Shown here: piece after piece, positions 5,445 through 7,299 of the stretch
How positions within the stretch are numbered: position 1 is the stretch's first letter
Layout: every line of letters starts with the position of its first letter
From: Bryobacterales bacterium
GTDB taxonomy: Bacteria > Acidobacteriota > Terriglobia > Bryobacterales > Bryobacteraceae
Direction of reading: 5' to 3'
Length of the DNA: 7,299 nucleotides
Assembly (NCBI GenBank): GCA_025456495.1
Contig: JALOKO010000187.1
Location: 1 to 7,299, forward strand
Notes under the pieces: model-generated
Database searches by the model: none
What the model was told of the DNA's origin: nothing
The model's input: the letters and a program-made list of their open reading frames with translations, nothing else
Translations under genes and position numbers: made by a program

Positions 5445-6418
5445 AGTGCAGTTTGCGTGTGTAGTCCTAGGCGACGAAGCCAGTCCCTATGGTAGCGGGA
5501 GCGCGGCACAAGCTGGAAGGCGTGAACGGCGTCGCTGCCCAGACGCGACTGGCCCATAAGCGCCGAGTCCCGGCTGGGGAACAATCCAAACACCGTCGAA
5601 CCGCTGCCGGACATCATGGCGTGGGATGCTCCCGCCTCCAGGAGGCGAGATTTCCAACGGGCCAATTCGGGATGATCCGCGAAGACGACGGACTCGAAGT
5701 CGTTCCGCCCCAACCCGGAACCGTTCCACTGCGTGGCCAGGTCAGGCGGGGTGAGCAACTGTGCCGAAAACTCCCTTTTGAGTGTAGCAAATGCGTGGTT
5801 TTCGGCAGGCAATGGAAGAGCGGGCCGCCGCAAGGCCTTGTAGGCCGCTGGCGTGGGAACAGCGATGCCCGGCGCCACCAGCAGGCCGTAGAGGGGAGGA
5901 AAATCCGGTAGCGGGAACAGTTCCTCGCCACGCCCGATGCCCACCGCCGCTCCGCCCTGCAGGAAGAACGGCACGTCACTGCCGAGACTCTCCGCAAGCT
6001 CCAGCAGTGGGGCGCCGGGAAGATGCGTCCCAGTGAGCGCGGGTAGCGCCAGTAGCACAGCGGCGGCGTTCGAGGATCCGCCACCCAGCCCGCCGCCCAT
6101 GGGAATGCGCTTCTGAACAGAGATCAACAGTGACCCGCGCAAACCCACCGCATCGGCGTAGCGCAGCGCTGCGCGATGGGCGAGGTTGTCTTCCATTACC
6201 AAAGGGATTGCCGGACAAGCGGTGACCACGGAGAGGCTGTCCCCGCTGCGCCAGCGCATCTCCATATCGTCGGCTAAGGAAATGGTGTGGAAAAGCGAGC
6301 GTAGTTCGTGAAATCCGTCACTACGCCGCCAGAGCACCCGCAGGTCGAGGTTCACCTTGGCATAGGACTTCACGCGGACGCGCCGTTCGGTGCTGTGCAT
6401 CGGGCTGGTTCTGCTCAT
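5420..6418 (-). CDS. ispE: 4-diphosphocytidyl-2-C-methyl-D-erythritol kinase
   Basis: The product is up to 332 residues and is a GHMP-family kinase that phosphorylates CDP-methylerythritol in the MEP route to isoprenoids. Motifs are SYAKVNLDL (18-26) with Lys21 in the place of the E. coli active-site Lys10, SDGFHELRSLF (33-43), the ATP-binding glycine loop PMGGGLGGGSSNAAA (106-120), GSDVPFF (146-152) with Asp148 as the likely catalytic Asp, and the C-terminal MSGSGSTVFGLF (269-280). It is longer than the usual 285-310, mostly from about 35 extra C-terminal residues rich in Arg, Pro and Gln that reach into prs. The start is uncertain: no Shine-Dalgarno precedes ATG 6416-6418, and Met7 is an alternative. 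It lies 54 bases after apt in the same frame. Confidence 0.96.
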   Translation of the reverse strand: MSRTSPMHSTERRVRVKSYAKVNLDLRVLWRRSDGFHELRSLFHTISLADDMEMRWRSGDSLSVVTACPAIPLVMEDNLAHRAALRYADAVGLRGSLLISVQKRIPMGGGLGGGSSNAAAVLLALPALTGTHLPGAPLLELAESLGSDVPFFLQGGAAVGIGRGEELFPLPDFPPLYGLLVAPGIAVPTPAAYKALRRPALPLPAENHAFATLKREFSAQLLTPPDLATQWNGSGLGRNDFESVVFADHPELARWKSRLLEAGASHAMMSGSGSTVFGLFPSRDSALMGQSRLGSDAVHAFQLVPRSRYHRDWLRRLGLHTQTALWPPQPPQ

Positions 6419-6472
6419 GCGAAGGCTCAGTTTGGGAACGCGCCCAGGGTCCCCGGAAACACACCGCTCCTC

Positions 6473-6994
6473 TTAGTAGTGGATCAACGAAAAGACCGGC
6501 GCAGTGACGTCGCCCAGCTTGTCGCGGCCCTGCAGGAAGTCCAGTTCAATGACGAAGGCCAGGCCCATCAGGTCCCCGCCCAGGCGCTTCACCAGCGAGG
6601 AAACCGCCGCCGCCGTGCCGCCCGTCGCCAGCACATCATCCACAATCAGCACCTTCTGGCCCGGCTGGATGGCGTCCTGGTGAATCTCCAACCGGTCCGT
6701 GCCGTATTCCAGGGCGTATTCCACCGCTTCCACGGCGGCGGGCAACTTCTTCGGCTTGCGCACCGGAACAAAGCCAGCGCCCAAGGCATAGGCCACAGCC
6801 GGCGCAAAGATGAAGCCCCGCGCCTCAATGCCCAGCACAACATCAATGTGCTGGCCCAGATAGTTCTGTCGCAGCTCATCAATGACGGCCGCCAGGCCAC
6901 GGGAATCTTTCAGCAGGGTGGTGATGTCGTAGAAGTTGATCCCCGGCTTGGGAAAGTCAGGCACTTCGCGAATCAAGGATTTCAGGTCAAGCAT
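6473..6994 (-). CDS. apt: Adenine phosphoribosyltransferase
   Basis: The product is 173 residues from the ATG at 6992-6994 and converts adenine plus PRPP to AMP in purine salvage. The family opening LIREVPDFPKPGINFYDIT (7-25) is followed by VLGIEARGFIFAPAVAYAL (53-71), the RKPKKLP stretch (79-85), the flexible loop with EYGTD (96-100) and the PRPP-binding loop VLIVDDVLATGGTAAA (115-130). The protein ends in FSLIHY, typical for Apt. The frame stays open a further 37 codons upstream to an ATG at 7103-7105, but those codons lie in the leader and do not resemble Apt, so the shorter start is chosen; its Shine-Dalgarno is weak (AGAAGA). Two genes on, prs makes its substrate PRPP. Confidence 0.96.
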   Translation of the reverse strand: MLDLKSLIREVPDFPKPGINFYDITTLLKDSRGLAAVIDELRQNYLGQHIDVVLGIEARGFIFAPAVAYALGAGFVPVRKPKKLPAAVEAVEYALEYGTDRLEIHQDAIQPGQKVLIVDDVLATGGTAAAVSSLVKRLGGDLMGLAFVIELDFLQGRDKLGDVTAPVFSLIHY

Positions 6995-7125
6995 GCGTCT
7001 TCTATCTTCGCGCACTTGCGCCAATCGGCCAATGCGCCAGTGGGCCAACGGACGCTTACCTCCACGGGCAGACGGCGCCAAGGGAAACGGCGCGGGGTAC
7101 AACATCCTGTCCGCGAGCCGCTGGC
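6995..7125 (-). other. Leader between acylphosphatase and apt
   Basis: This 131-base gap has a tandem repeat (7018-7049) near apt and a weak five-pair hairpin (GCGCC 7075-7079 with GGCGC 7089-7093) nearer the acylphosphatase stop. An in-frame extension of apt runs through most of it, but its translation is Pro/Arg-rich and unlike the family. I see no convincing promoter hexamers. Confidence 0.5.
7018..7049 (-). repeat. Tandem 16-base repeat in the apt leader
   Basis: Bases 7018-7033 and 7034-7049 are adjacent copies of a 16-base unit (GCGCCAATCGGCCAAT and GCGCCAGTGGGCCAAC), matching at 13 of 16 positions. The nearer copy ends 24 bases from the apt start codon. It may be an operator or simply a short duplication. 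Confidence 0.45.
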
Positions 7126-7299
7126 CTACACGCGGATGCGGAACGGCGCATAGTCCGTCAGCGGCGCTTCCTGCTGGTCAACACCCACAACATGCGCCAA
7201 CCGGGGACCCTGATACAGATGCCCGGCCAACTCCTCCACCGCCGCAGGCAGGCCCGCTGCGATCACTTCCACCGAACCGTCAGACAAGTTCCTCGCATA
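7126..7299 (-). CDS. Acylphosphatase, C-terminal part (cut by window edge)
   Basis: The minus-strand frame from the right edge to the TAG at 7126-7128 gives 57 residues, so only the C-terminal two thirds of a protein of about 90 residues is visible. It begins YARNLSDGSVEVIAAG, which matches the acylphosphatase signature around the catalytic Asn (GYVRN-x-x-DG-x-VEV). It continues with an AVEELAGHLYQGPRLAHV helix/loop and ends APFRIRV, like the family's final strand. The enzyme hydrolyses acyl phosphates such as carbamoyl phosphate; its cellular role in bacteria is poorly defined. The phosphate-binding N-terminal loop with its Arg lies outside the window. It is co-directional with apt, 131 bases upstream of it. 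The usual symbol would be acyP, but I leave the symbol empty because the gene is partial. Confidence 0.9.
   Translation of the reverse strand, partial: YARNLSDGSVEVIAAGLPAAVEELAGHLYQGPRLAHVVGVDQQEAPLTDYAPFRIRV

Noticed and set aside
6995..7105. 37-codon N-terminal extension of apt
   Set aside because: The extension is Pro/Arg-rich, covers the tandem repeat and has no counterpart in Apt proteins. The family sequence begins exactly at the downstream ATG.
6308..7153. Plus-strand open frame of 281 codons
   Set aside because: It is antisense to the start of ispE, to apt and to the acylphosphatase end. The composition is typical of a shadow frame.

Overview
The window looks like a piece of a bacterial chromosome with fairly high GC. 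Every gene I can support lies on the minus strand. Reading along that strand, from the right edge to the left edge of the window, the order is: acylphosphatase (3' end only) - apt - ispE - prs - rplY (long Ctc/TL5-type L25) - pth - rpsF - rpsR - rplI - HEAT-repeat-like protein (cut by the left edge). The run ispE-prs-rplY-pth-rpsF-rpsR-rplI is a widely conserved housekeeping cluster. Its arrangement here, with the long L25, no ssb or priB between rpsF and rpsR, and no dnaB directly after rplI, reminds me of Acidobacteriota (Solibacter/Bryobacter-like). That placement is inference from memory of gene order and protein style, not a search result.

Right part (about 6473-7299): the end of an acylphosphatase gene, a leader of about 130 bases with a tandem 16-base repeat, then apt (adenine salvage, which consumes PRPP). 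Middle (4473-6418): ispE (MEP isoprenoid pathway kinase) overlaps prs (PRPP synthetase) by 25 bases. A 268-base gap follows (4205-4472). It holds several inverted repeats and, right before the rplY Shine-Dalgarno, a two-copy direct repeat with a 22-base period. Left-centre (1584-4204): five translation genes (rplY, pth, rpsF, rpsR, rplI) with short gaps, a 4-base stop/start overlap between pth and rpsF, and a small GC hairpin between rplY and pth. Left (1-1583): a gap of about 290 bases with a strong hairpin and a 14-base palindrome, then a gene of at least 430 codons for a helical-repeat protein.

Functionally the cluster joins nucleotide salvage and PRPP supply (apt, prs), isoprenoid precursor synthesis (ispE) and translation (L25, peptidyl-tRNA hydrolase, S6, S18, L9). 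All genes are co-directional, and the 3' part from rplY to rplI is tight enough to be one operon. I see no mobile element, CRISPR array, rRNA or convincing tRNA. I found no evidence of a novel multi-gene system. The parts worth a second look are the non-coding gaps and the unrecognised HEAT-like gene.
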